From positions 124,001 to 188,000 of the forward strand of contig JADLFE010000054.1 of the NCBI GenBank assembly GCA_020845755.1: a stretch of DNA of 64,000 bases, read 5' to 3'. How positions within the stretch are numbered: position 1 is the stretch's first letter; each line of letters begins with the position of its first letter. The stretch is from Phycisphaerales bacterium (GTDB lineage Bacteria > Planctomycetota > Phycisphaerae > Phycisphaerales > UBA1924). Under the pieces are notes generated by a model, which searched no databases, had not been told where the DNA came from, and saw nothing but the letters and a program-made list of their open reading frames with translations. Made by a program: the position numbers and the translations under genes. Shown here one piece after another: positions 27,531-35,355 of the stretch.

Positions 27531-28919
27531 ATGAATGAACGCGGACTTGCTCTTCATTGGAAGGTGTTGATCGCGCTTGGCCTGGGCCTGGCGGTGGGCT
27601 GGGCGGTCAATGAGTGGTGGACCGCCGATACATGGCGATCGCTCGGCGTGGGCGACGCGGCTGCGTACCTGGCGTTCAAGGACTCTGACGCGAACGCGGG
27701 CGCGGGATTCGTCGCGGCGGCGGCACGCTTCACCGGCGACCTTGTCGAGTTTGTGGGCAAGTTTTTCCTGCAGAGCCTTCGCTTCATCGCGGTACCGATC
27801 GTGCTCTTCAGTCTGATTATCGCGGTCGCGGGCGTGGGCGATGTGCGCCGGATCGGCAGGATCGGGATCAAGACGCTGCTGTGCTTCCTGTTCACGCTGG
27901 TCGTGGCGGTCGCGATCGCGGTGGTGCTGGGCAAGCTGGTCGGACCGGGGACCTATGTCACCGAGGAGGCGCGGGCGAAGATCCTGGCCCAGTACGCGGG
28001 CGAGGCGACGCAGCGCGTGCAGTCGGCCCATCAACTCAAGGACCAGGGTGTATGGGCGTATCTGCTCGGCATCATCCCGGTCAATCCGTTCAACGCGATC
28101 GCCAACGCCCAGATGATGCAGGTCGTGGCGGCGGCGTTCATGCTGGGTGTGGGGCTGACGATGATCCCACGCGAGAAATCCGGGCCCGTCGTGGCGTTCT
28201 GCGAGGGTGTCGCAGAGGCCGTGATGGCGCTGGTTCGCGTGATCATGATCCTCGCGCCGCTCGCCGTCTTCTGCCTGATCGTCCAGTTTGTCTCCGGCGT
28301 GGGGATCGGAGCGATCTCGAGCGTGCTGGCCTATGCGATGTGCGTGATCGTCGGGCTGGCGATGGTGTTGTTCCTCGAATATCCGCTGCTGATGATCGCC
28401 ACAACGCCGCGCGGCAATCGCGTCGGCTACAAGCGGTTCTTCCGCGCCATGGCGCCTGCACAGACGCTGGCGTTCTCCAGCAGCAGCTCGTCCGCGACAC
28501 TCCCTGTCACGATCCAGAGCGCCCGCGATCTGGGCGCGCCCAGCGAAATCGTCAACTTTGTCTGCCCCATGGGCACCACACTCAACATGGACGGCACCGC
28601 GCTCTACCAGGTCATCAGTGTGCTCTTCCTGGCGCAGCTCTACGGCATGGAACTCTCGCTGGCACAACATATCACGGTCGGTGTGATGTCCGCCGTCGTC
28701 GCCGTCGGGACACCGGGCCTGCCCGGCGCGAGCGTCATCATGATGGCCATCGTGCTGGAGTCGGTGGGCGTCCCGACCGAGGGGATCGCGATCGTGCTGG
28801 CGGTGGATCGCGTGCTGGACATGTGCCGCACGATCGTGAACGTCAGCGGCGACGCGGTGGCGTGCGTGGTGGTGGCGGGAAGCGAGGGGACTCTGGATGC
28901 GCCGAAAAACGAGGCGTGA
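27531..28919 (+). CDS. Dicarboxylate/amino acid:cation symporter
   Basis: The 462-residue integral membrane protein belongs to the DAACS (GltP/DctA) family. The reentrant hairpin SSSSSATLPVTIQ, the NMDGTALYQ cation-binding motif and GTPGLPGASVIM are present in order. The substrate may be glutamate, aspartate or a C4-dicarboxylate; this cannot be read from the sequence. A hydrophilic insertion of about 60 residues after the third membrane segment (GTYVTEEARAKILAQYAGE) is a lineage feature. The first ATG is preferred, with no strong upstream site. Confidence 0.9.
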   Translation: MNERGLALHWKVLIALGLGLAVGWAVNEWWTADTWRSLGVGDAAAYLAFKDSDANAGAGFVAAAARFTGDLVEFVGKFFLQSLRFIAVPIVLFSLIIAVAGVGDVRRIGRIGIKTLLCFLFTLVVAVAIAVVLGKLVGPGTYVTEEARAKILAQYAGEATQRVQSAHQLKDQGVWAYLLGIIPVNPFNAIANAQMMQVVAAAFMLGVGLTMIPREKSGPVVAFCEGVAEAVMALVRVIMILAPLAVFCLIVQFVSGVGIGAISSVLAYAMCVIVGLAMVLFLEYPLLMIATTPRGNRVGYKRFFRAMAPAQTLAFSSSSSSATLPVTIQSARDLGAPSEIVNFVCPMGTTLNMDGTALYQVISVLFLAQLYGMELSLAQHITVGVMSAVVAVGTPGLPGASVIMMAIVLESVGVPTEGIAIVLAVDRVLDMCRTIVNVSGDAVACVVVAGSEGTLDAPKNEA

Positions 28920-29033
28920 GACGGACTCGCGCTGGATGGCCGGTGTCGATGTTCCCCCCACGACGCGGGCGTTGTGCTTTCTTAGGTTCTCCCTCGATCC
29001 GCGGGGGAGGTGGAGAAGAACGGCCGCATTCGA

Positions 29034-29174
29034 CTACACATCCCCGACGCCGGCGTCGGGGAGTCCGACGATGAGTTCGCGTGTGTCGGTGGAGGTGTTG
29101 TCGAAGTCGACCTCGACCTCGCAGGGGAGGGCGTCGATGCCGGAGAGGAGATAGGACTGGACGCGGGCGAGCAC
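29034..29174 (-). pseudogene. 5' fragment of a YifB/ComM-type Mg-chelatase-like ATPase gene
   Basis: The minus strand from GTG 29174 reads (V/M)LARVQSYLLSGIDALP, CEVEVDFDNT, then IVGLPDAGV before a stop at 29034-29036, only 46 codons in. This is the start of the YifB/ComM family (MLA.V.S..L.G.....VEVEV...FTIVGLPDAAV). The full protein has about 500 residues, so the gene has lost more than 90%. The break lies within a 22-bp perfect palindrome (29041-29062). No AAA domain follows on the minus strand. Confidence 0.75.
29041..29062. repeat. 22-bp perfect palindrome
   Basis: TCCCCGACGCC (29041-29051) is exactly the reverse complement of GGCGTCGGGGA (29052-29062). It covers the 3' end of the YifB fragment, so it may mark the deletion junction or have helped form it. 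Confidence 0.8.
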
Positions 29175-29302
29175 GGGGGGACTCTAGAGCAAAAGTCGTG
29201 GAGTGGTCGGATGACGGGCCCCGGATGAGGGGGGTGGCTTGCAACGGCGGGGTGGGCGCGTGATGTGGTGCGGGCTGAGCCGCGTCTGGTAGAGTTTTCG
29301 GC

Positions 29303-29437
29303 ATGAATCTGCAGCCAAGTCTTGCGACCGAGCGATTGGCACTCCGCCCGTTTCGGATGGACGATGCACCGAGCGTGGCGGCGATGGCGGGGGACGAGGC
29401 GGTGGCCGCTATGACGCTGCTGATCCCGCATCCTTAG
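29303..29437 (+). pseudogene. 5' fragment of a GNAT acetyltransferase gene
   Basis: ATG 29303 opens a 44-codon frame: LATERLALRPFRMDDAPSV, then VAAMTLLIPHP, and stops at TAG 29435-29437. This is the exact N-terminus of the RimJ/RimL-type GNAT family (L.TERL.LRPF...D...V), in which the sentence after IPHP continues for another 130 residues. The codons are typical of neighbouring genes, so this is a genuine gene head that was cut. The end falls in a short inverted repeat (ATCCT-T-AGGAT, 29430-29440). Confidence 0.75.
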
Positions 29438-29586
29438 GATCGTCTTGGGTGACAGGCGTAATTCTCACGAGTACGCCCCGTAACCAAGAAGAAGCAGCAT
29501 GGGTAGAAGTGATGAGGCAGTATACAAACGGACTCACTGTCGAGCCGCGATACGACAGCGTGGTTGTGGACACGGTACTCGGTGAT
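29438..29586. other. Lower-GC stretch after the gene fragments, no gene identified
   Basis: This segment is visibly richer in A and T than its neighbours and reads without stops on the plus strand from GTG 29449 into the antisense of the phosphoesterase gene. It may be acquired or leftover DNA. I recognise no protein family in it. Confidence 0.4.
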
Positions 29587-30585
29587 CTACTTCGTCTCCG
29601 CCTTCCACCCGTACTTGATGTACTCATGCTCGAAGCTGCCGTCGTCGAAGAGGTTGATGGCGGCGTAGCCCTCGTCGCAGTCGCGGTGGCGGCCTTTCCA
29701 CCAGTTGCCGCAGACGGCGCCGTTGCAGAGGTAGGTCACGCCGTTGTAATCGCAGCGGTCGATGAGGTGCATGTGCCCGGAGAGGCAGAGCCTGACGGTG
29801 TTGTGCTTCTCGAAGATGGCCTTGATGCGGGCGTAGTCGCAGTGCTGGAGCGAGCCGTCGAGCTTGTAGTTGTTGTCCTTGTCGGGCTTGGTGTAGACGA
29901 CGGTGGTGACGGTGAGGATGGGGATGTGGGAGAGGACGAGGGTCGGCGTGCCCTTGGGGACCTTGGCGAGGTCGGCGTCGAGCCATTCGGCCTGCTCGTC
30001 GTCAAGTTTGCCCAGATAGCCGTCGCCGTTGGGGAAGACGCTGTCGAGCGCGACAAAGTGCCAGCCGGCCTGATCGAAACTGTAGTAGCGGGCGGGGATC
30101 TTGAGCATGTCGACGGCCATGGCCTTGCCCCAGTTGTTCTCCGTGCCGGTGGTCTTGCTCTTGGCCTTGTTCCACCCCCACGCGTCGTGATTGCCAACAC
30201 ACGAACGAACGGGGATGTTCATCCCGCCCGCCCACGTTTTGCTGAAGACGTCCCACTGGGTCTTGGTGCGATCGAACGTGGCTTCGAAGGAGTCCATGAC
30301 ATGATCGCCGCCGGTGAGGATGAGGTCGGGCTTGTCGGCGAGTTCGGTGACATGCTTCAGACAGGCGGCCATGCCCTCGCCGGCGCGGCGCTCGGGCTGG
30401 ACGTGGATGTCGGTGAGGTGGGCCAGGCGAAGGACGCGCTTGCGGGCGCGGGGGAGCGTGGTTGACGCTCGGGGCGCGGCCAGCGCGGTGTCGAGCGAGA
30501 GGCCGGAGGCGAGCACGCCGGCGCCGAGAGCGGCGCGGGTGAGCAGCGAGCGACGGGAGAGGGTGGAGGGCTCGGGGCTGGACAT
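29587..30585 (-). CDS. Tat-exported calcineurin-type metallophosphoesterase
   Basis: The 332-residue protein has a twin-arginine signal (SRRSLLTRAALGAG) and is therefore exported folded. The two-metal phosphoesterase motifs follow: LTDIHV (D-x-H), GGDHVMD (GD), GNHDAWG (GNHD), LSHIPI and SGHMHLID (GHxH). The substrate may be a phosphodiester or nucleotide, unresolved. ATG 30585, preceded by AAGGAG at 7 bases, is the better start than 30621. It lies between the scar region and the EamA gene; its stop is at the end of the lower-GC stretch. Confidence 0.9.
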   Translation of the reverse strand: MSSPEPSTLSRRSLLTRAALGAGVLASGLSLDTALAAPRASTTLPRARKRVLRLAHLTDIHVQPERRAGEGMAACLKHVTELADKPDLILTGGDHVMDSFEATFDRTKTQWDVFSKTWAGGMNIPVRSCVGNHDAWGWNKAKSKTTGTENNWGKAMAVDMLKIPARYYSFDQAGWHFVALDSVFPNGDGYLGKLDDEQAEWLDADLAKVPKGTPTLVLSHIPILTVTTVVYTKPDKDNNYKLDGSLQHCDYARIKAIFEKHNTVRLCLSGHMHLIDRCDYNGVTYLCNGAVCGNWWKGRHRDCDEGYAAINLFDDGSFEHEYIKYGWKAETK

Positions 30586-30684
30586 GGGAAACTCCTTGAA
30601 GTGACCACGACAGGCTACCACCGCGCGCGGGGCGCGTCACGGGGGTGGAAGTGAAGATTGGGTGACTGCCGCGCTGCCGCGCGG

Positions 30685-31632
30685 TCATTCCTCGCAGGTG
30701 ACGGCGGGCTGCTCTTCGTGCTTGGCGCGGGCGCAGATGACCGCGCCCAGGAGAATGAGAGCGCCGCCCACGAACTGAATGACCGTGAGACGTTCGTCGA
30801 GGAAGATGCCGCCGACGGCGACGGTGGCGGCGGCCTCGAGGGTCGAGATGGTGGAGGCGCGGACGGAGCCCAGGTGCTTGAGCCCCGCGAGCACGCAGAG
30901 AATGGCGACCACGGTGGAGAAGATGGACAGCAGGCCTACGCCCGCCCACCCCTTGGGGGACCGGGGAAGGTGCCACCCCTCGCCGAACGTGGCCCAGAGT
31001 GAAAATACGACGCCCGCGGAGAGACAGACAAGGGTTGTGACGGCCAGGGGGTTGTTGTCCTTGGTGACCCGCCCGCCAACAAGCATGTAGACCGCATACG
31101 CAATGGCACACGACACTCCGAGCACCACCCCGAGGGTGGGAGAACCACCGGGTGGACCACCGGACGTGCCCGTGAGCGCCGGAACGACGGTGAATGCGGA
31201 GCCGATCATGGCCAGGACGAGCGCGACGAGCCGGGCGCGCCCGAGTTTCTCGCGGAAGAAGAGCCAGGAGGCGATCGCGACGGGCGCGGGGTAGAGATAA
31301 AGCAGGAGAGCAACCAGGCCGGACGGAATGTGCTTGAGCGCGAAGAAATATGTGCCGGCCTCGATGACGTAGAGAACGGCACCCATGGAGCACGCGGCCC
31401 AAAAGATGCCGCCCTTGGGGAATCGCACGCGGCGGATCCGCGCGATCGCCAGGAGCACGAGGCCCGCGATGGCGAAACGCAAGGCGAGGAGCGTCACGGT
31501 GTCAGCACCGGCATCGACGGCCCAGCCGCGGAGCAGGCTCATGAAGCCGTAGCCCAGCGCAGCGATGGCAAGTTGGGTAAACCCGACGACATCGGCGCGC
31601 GGGTGGCGAGCGACAGCGGAGGTGTCAGCCAC
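30685..31632 (-). CDS. EamA/DMT-family transporter
   Basis: The 315-residue protein has ten predicted membrane segments in two EamA repeats, including ALRFAIAGLVLLAIARIRR and LHLLYLYPAP-type (LLLYLYPAPVAIASWLFF), with the typical GAVLYVIEAGTYFFALKH and SVRASTISTLEAAATV blocks. DMT proteins export metabolites, amino acids or drugs; the substrate cannot be told. The start is GTG at 31632. It diverges from ybeY over 66 AT-rich bases that should hold both promoters. Confidence 0.85.
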   Translation of the reverse strand: MADTSAVARHPRADVVGFTQLAIAALGYGFMSLLRGWAVDAGADTVTLLALRFAIAGLVLLAIARIRRVRFPKGGIFWAACSMGAVLYVIEAGTYFFALKHIPSGLVALLLYLYPAPVAIASWLFFREKLGRARLVALVLAMIGSAFTVVPALTGTSGGPPGGSPTLGVVLGVSCAIAYAVYMLVGGRVTKDNNPLAVTTLVCLSAGVVFSLWATFGEGWHLPRSPKGWAGVGLLSIFSTVVAILCVLAGLKHLGSVRASTISTLEAAATVAVGGIFLDERLTVIQFVGGALILLGAVICARAKHEEQPAVTCEE

Positions 31633-31698
31633 GCCAATTCTCGCGACAACGTGTGAACGCAGAAATTATCGGACTAAAATGCAAACATTTTCCTTACA

Positions 31699-32274
31699 AT
31701 GAGCGTTGAAGGGCGGTTCATCGTACAATGGCAAGCGATGGGTGGGGCTGTGAACGAATCCGAAAGTGAAGTTCCCCGACTTCCGGGGCGTGTCGAACTG
31801 ATCGACGCGACGGGGAGGCTCTCTCCCGAAGATGCGCGGTGGATCGCGGACCATGCGGCCCGCGCGATGCGGGTTCTTGAGGCCGAGGGCGAGGTCCGCG
31901 TGCGGGTGGTGGCGGACCCGGAGATGGCGGCGGCCCATCTGGAGTACGCCGAGGTCGAGGGGACGACGGATGTCCTCACCTTTGACATGAGCGAGCCCAC
32001 ACCCGACGGCACGCGGATGGAACTGGACGTGGACGTGCTGGCGTGCCTCGATGAGGCGGGCCGCCAGGCGGAACGGCGCGGGCATGCGGCACGCTGCGAG
32101 GTGCTGCTGTACGTGGTTCACGGGATGCTGCACTGCCTGGGCTTTGACGACCACGACGACGACGAGTATGCGCGGATGCACACCGAGGAAGATCGCGTGC
32201 TGGAGGCGATCGGCGTGGGGAGCGTCTTCGGTGGCGCATCTGGGACTGGGGCGACCGGGGAGTGCCCGCGATGA
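31699..32274 (+). CDS. ybeY: Endoribonuclease YbeY (16S rRNA maturation)
   Basis: YbeY is a zinc-dependent RNase acting in 16S rRNA 3'-end processing and ribosome quality control. The 191-residue protein has the metal-binding HGMLHCLGFDDH (family HGxLHLxGYDH) near 137 and TDVLTFDMS upstream. The length is slightly above the usual 150-165 because of both ends. ATG 31738 is an alternative start. The stop overlaps the ATG of the CorC-type gene by four bases (ATGA), an arrangement seen in many bacteria. Confidence 0.92.
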   Translation: MSVEGRFIVQWQAMGGAVNESESEVPRLPGRVELIDATGRLSPEDARWIADHAARAMRVLEAEGEVRVRVVADPEMAAAHLEYAEVEGTTDVLTFDMSEPTPDGTRMELDVDVLACLDEAGRQAERRGHAARCEVLLYVVHGMLHCLGFDDHDDDEYARMHTEEDRVLEAIGVGSVFGGASGTGATGECPR

Positions 32275-33656
32275 AGAGCGAGGCATGGTTCTGGATCGCG
32301 CTGGCCGCCACGATCATCTCGGGCGTGTGCTCCACGCTCTTCTACGCGCTGCGCGACGTGGCTCGCTCGCGGCTCGAGCAGGTGGCCCGCGAGCGCAACG
32401 ACAAGGCGCTGATGCGCCGCGTCGACGCGATCCTGGACGACATGGACGGGCACGCGTCCGCGATGGCCTTGCCTCGGATCGTCGCCAATCTGGTGCTCGC
32501 GCCGGCGCTGGTGTTTTATTCGTGGCACTCGCGCGGCGGGGAGCAACTCGATTGGATGGATGTCTCGATCGGGCTTGGCATCGCGGCGGCGATCGTGTGG
32601 GTCTTCGGGCTGGCGATCCCGACGGGCATCGCGCGGCATGCGGCGGCGGAGACGATCTGCCTGTGGTCCACCCTGGTGCGCGCCGGTTATCTGCTCGCGT
32701 CACCCTTCAACGCGGTCGTGCGGTTCTTTGACGAGGTCGTGCGTCGCCTGGCGGACCGCCCGGCGACCGCCGCAAACGAGCAGGCGCACGCGGAATTGCT
32801 CTCGGTCGTCGACGAGGCCCGGCAGGGTGGGCAGTTTGATCGCTTTGAGAGCGACATGATCGAAGCCGTGGTCAAGTTCAAGGACATGACGGTTGCGCAG
32901 ATCATGACGCCGCGGACCGAGATGGAGGCGATGGCGCTGACGAACAGCCTGGGAGAGGTGACGGCAACGCTCCGCCGGAGCAACCACAGCCGCCTCCCGG
33001 TGTACGACGGCACACTCGATCGGATCGTGGGCGTCTTCTATGTGAAGGACCTGATGCGCTGGATGGCGGGCGAGGCGCAGCGGATGGGCAAGACGTTTGA
33101 TTTCAAGACGATTCTGCGCCCGGCGATCTTCGTGCCCGAGACCAAGACGATCCGTGAACTGCTGGCGGAACTGCTCCAGAACAAGGTCCACCTGGTGATG
33201 GTGGCGGACGAATACGGCGGGACCGCGGGGCTGGTGACGATCGAGGACATCGTCGAGCAGATCGTGGGAGAGATCAAGGACGAGTACGAACTCCCAGAGG
33301 ACGACAAACCCGAGGTGGTGATCGCCGAGGACAAGCGATCGGCGACCATTGACGCCCGGGCGTACATCGTGGACGCGAACGACGGCTTGCGCGATCTCGG
33401 CGTCGAACTGCCCTCGAGCGAGGACTATGACACCGTGGGCGGGTTCGTCACGGTGACGCTGGGGAGGATCCCGCCGCGGGGTGAACGGTTCGAGCACGAC
33501 GGGGCGGTGGTGACGGTTCTGGCGGCGGAGGCGACGCGGGTGACGCTGGTGCGGATCGAGCCGCGGCGCTCCGGAGACTCCGGCGAAGAGGGACGCCGCT
33601 CCGACCAGGGAGTTCAGGTACGGGCCCGCGGCCCGGAGGAGACCGCGTCGAATTGA
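32271..33656 (+). CDS. CNNM/CorC-type membrane protein with CBS pair
   Basis: The 461-residue protein has an N-terminal DUF21 (CNNM) membrane domain of about four segments, then two CBS domains (about 205-330: IMTPRTEMEAM, SRLPVYDGTLDRIVGVFYVKD and LVMVADEYGGTAGLVTIEDI), and a C-terminal CorC_HlyC domain (DANDGLRDLGVELP). The family is tied to Mg2+/Co2+ efflux or homeostasis. The ATG at 32271 overlaps the ybeY stop; GTG 32262 is an alternative. YbeY and CorC are neighbours in many genomes. Confidence 0.9.
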   Translation: MKSEAWFWIALAATIISGVCSTLFYALRDVARSRLEQVARERNDKALMRRVDAILDDMDGHASAMALPRIVANLVLAPALVFYSWHSRGGEQLDWMDVSIGLGIAAAIVWVFGLAIPTGIARHAAAETICLWSTLVRAGYLLASPFNAVVRFFDEVVRRLADRPATAANEQAHAELLSVVDEARQGGQFDRFESDMIEAVVKFKDMTVAQIMTPRTEMEAMALTNSLGEVTATLRRSNHSRLPVYDGTLDRIVGVFYVKDLMRWMAGEAQRMGKTFDFKTILRPAIFVPETKTIRELLAELLQNKVHLVMVADEYGGTAGLVTIEDIVEQIVGEIKDEYELPEDDKPEVVIAEDKRSATIDARAYIVDANDGLRDLGVELPSSEDYDTVGGFVTVTLGRIPPRGERFEHDGAVVTVLAAEATRVTLVRIEPRRSGDSGEEGRRSDQGVQVRARGPEETASN

Positions 33657-33698
33657 CCGCCGGCGTTTCGTTCCGCGTCGTCCCGCTACCATCTGCGC

Positions 33699-35315
33699 AT
33701 GCCCCTTCGCCTGTACAACACCCTGACGAGGACGGAAGAGGACTTTGTGCCCCGTGACCCCGCGAGGGTGACGTTTTATTCCTGCGGTCCGACGGTGTAT
33801 GACGACGCGCACATCGGGAATTTCCGGTCGTTTCTGGCGGCGGACGTGCTGCGCAGGTGGATCGAATCGCCGCTGTGCGAGATCAAGGACGCGGACGGAA
33901 AGACGCACAAGGGACCGCGGAAGGTCACCCACGTGATGAACATCACGGACGTGGGGCACATGACCGACGACGCGGAGGGCGGCGAGGCGGGCGAGGACCG
34001 CATGGCGGTCGCGGGCAAGCGCATCGCCGAGGCCAAGAAGTCGGGCAAACTCCCGGCCGACGTCGCGATCGATCCGAGCAATCCATACCAGATCGCGCGC
34101 TTCTATGAGGATCGCTTCAAGGATGACGCCAAACGCCTCGGGCTGAAGTTGGCCATCGAGGGAGAAAAGGACCCGACGCTCCAGCCCCGCGCGACCGAGA
34201 GCGTTGCGGGGATGATCGCGCTGGTGCAGCGGTTGATCGGGCAGGGATACGCCTATGTCGTGGGCAATCCCGGCGAGCGCGTCGTGTATTTCGACGTGCA
34301 GAAGTTCCCGACCTACGGGCGATTGAGCGGCAACACGCTGGATCAACTGCGCGAGGGCGCGGGCGGACGAATCGCGGCGACGAACCAGGCGAGCAAGCGG
34401 CATCCGGCGGACTTCCTCTTGTGGAAGGAAGACTCGTCGCACATCATGAAGTGGGACTCGCCGTGGGGCGCTGGCTATCCGGGCTGGCACATCGAGTGCT
34501 CTGTGATGAGTTTCCAGCGCCTGGTGGGCAAGGACCTCTCGGCGACCATCCCCAACGGCGAGGCGCTGATCGACCTCCACTCGGGCGGCGAGGACAACAT
34601 CTTCCCCCACCACGAGTGCGAAATCGCTCAGTCGTGCTGCGCATTCAACGCAGCGCCCGACAAGGGCGGCTACGCCCGCATGTGGTTCCACCCTCGCTTC
34701 CTGCTCGTCGAGGGCACGAAGATGAGCAAGAGCAAAGGGAACTTCTTCACGGCCCGCGACCTCTTCGCCAAGGGCGTGGAGGCGGCGGCCCTGCGGCTGG
34801 AGCTTGTTCGCACGCACTACCGGAGCAACGCGAACTTCACCATGCAGGGGTTGGCGGATTCGCAGCGACAGGTGGAACGCTGGCGACGCTTCGTCGAGAA
34901 CGCGGCCGGCGACGCCGCACACACCCAGGGCTCGCGCGACGACGCGATGATCGGGTTCGCCCAGGCGATGAACGCCGACGTGAACATCGCCGCCGCGATC
35001 GCGGAGGTCAACAAGTTCGTGACGCGAACGGAGAAGCCCGGGACGCAGGACGCGGAGTTGATGAATGTGTTCGACGCGGTGCTGGGCGTGCTGGAACTGC
35101 AGAGGCCGGCCGCGGCATCGACGGAGATCGGCATCTTCGCCTCGGGCCTCGCGCCGGACCCGGCGGTGATCGCGAAACTGGAGGAACGCCGCGCCGCTCG
35201 GGCGGCGAAGGACTTTGCCAGGTCGGACACGATCCGCGATGAACTGCTGGCGATGGGCTACGCGATCAAGGACGTGGCGGGCGGCAAGGTCGAGGTAAGG
35301 CGGGCGGGGACGTAA
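33699..35315 (+). CDS. cysS: Cysteinyl-tRNA synthetase
   Basis: The enzyme charges tRNA-Cys. Its class I motifs are HIGN (from DAHIGNFRSF) and KMSKS at 341-345. Zinc ligands come from YSCGPTVYD, WHIECSVMS and the HSGGEDNIFPHHECEIAQ block. At 538 residues it is longer than the common 460-480 because of an inserted stretch after ITDVGHMTDDAEGG (about residues 95-135). The C-terminal DALR-like helices are present. It follows the CorC gene by 42 bases. Confidence 0.95.
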   Translation: MPLRLYNTLTRTEEDFVPRDPARVTFYSCGPTVYDDAHIGNFRSFLAADVLRRWIESPLCEIKDADGKTHKGPRKVTHVMNITDVGHMTDDAEGGEAGEDRMAVAGKRIAEAKKSGKLPADVAIDPSNPYQIARFYEDRFKDDAKRLGLKLAIEGEKDPTLQPRATESVAGMIALVQRLIGQGYAYVVGNPGERVVYFDVQKFPTYGRLSGNTLDQLREGAGGRIAATNQASKRHPADFLLWKEDSSHIMKWDSPWGAGYPGWHIECSVMSFQRLVGKDLSATIPNGEALIDLHSGGEDNIFPHHECEIAQSCCAFNAAPDKGGYARMWFHPRFLLVEGTKMSKSKGNFFTARDLFAKGVEAAALRLELVRTHYRSNANFTMQGLADSQRQVERWRRFVENAAGDAAHTQGSRDDAMIGFAQAMNADVNIAAAIAEVNKFVTRTEKPGTQDAELMNVFDAVLGVLELQRPAAASTEIGIFASGLAPDPAVIAKLEERRAARAAKDFARSDTIRDELLAMGYAIKDVAGGKVEVRRAGT

Positions 35316-35355
35316 CGACGTTTCCCCGTAAGCGACACGGAGCGCGTTGAGCACG

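Noticed and set aside
29449..30465. 338-codon plus-strand frame opposite the phosphoesterase
   Set aside because: Most of it is antisense to a certain gene. Only its first 45 codons are outside, and these match no family.
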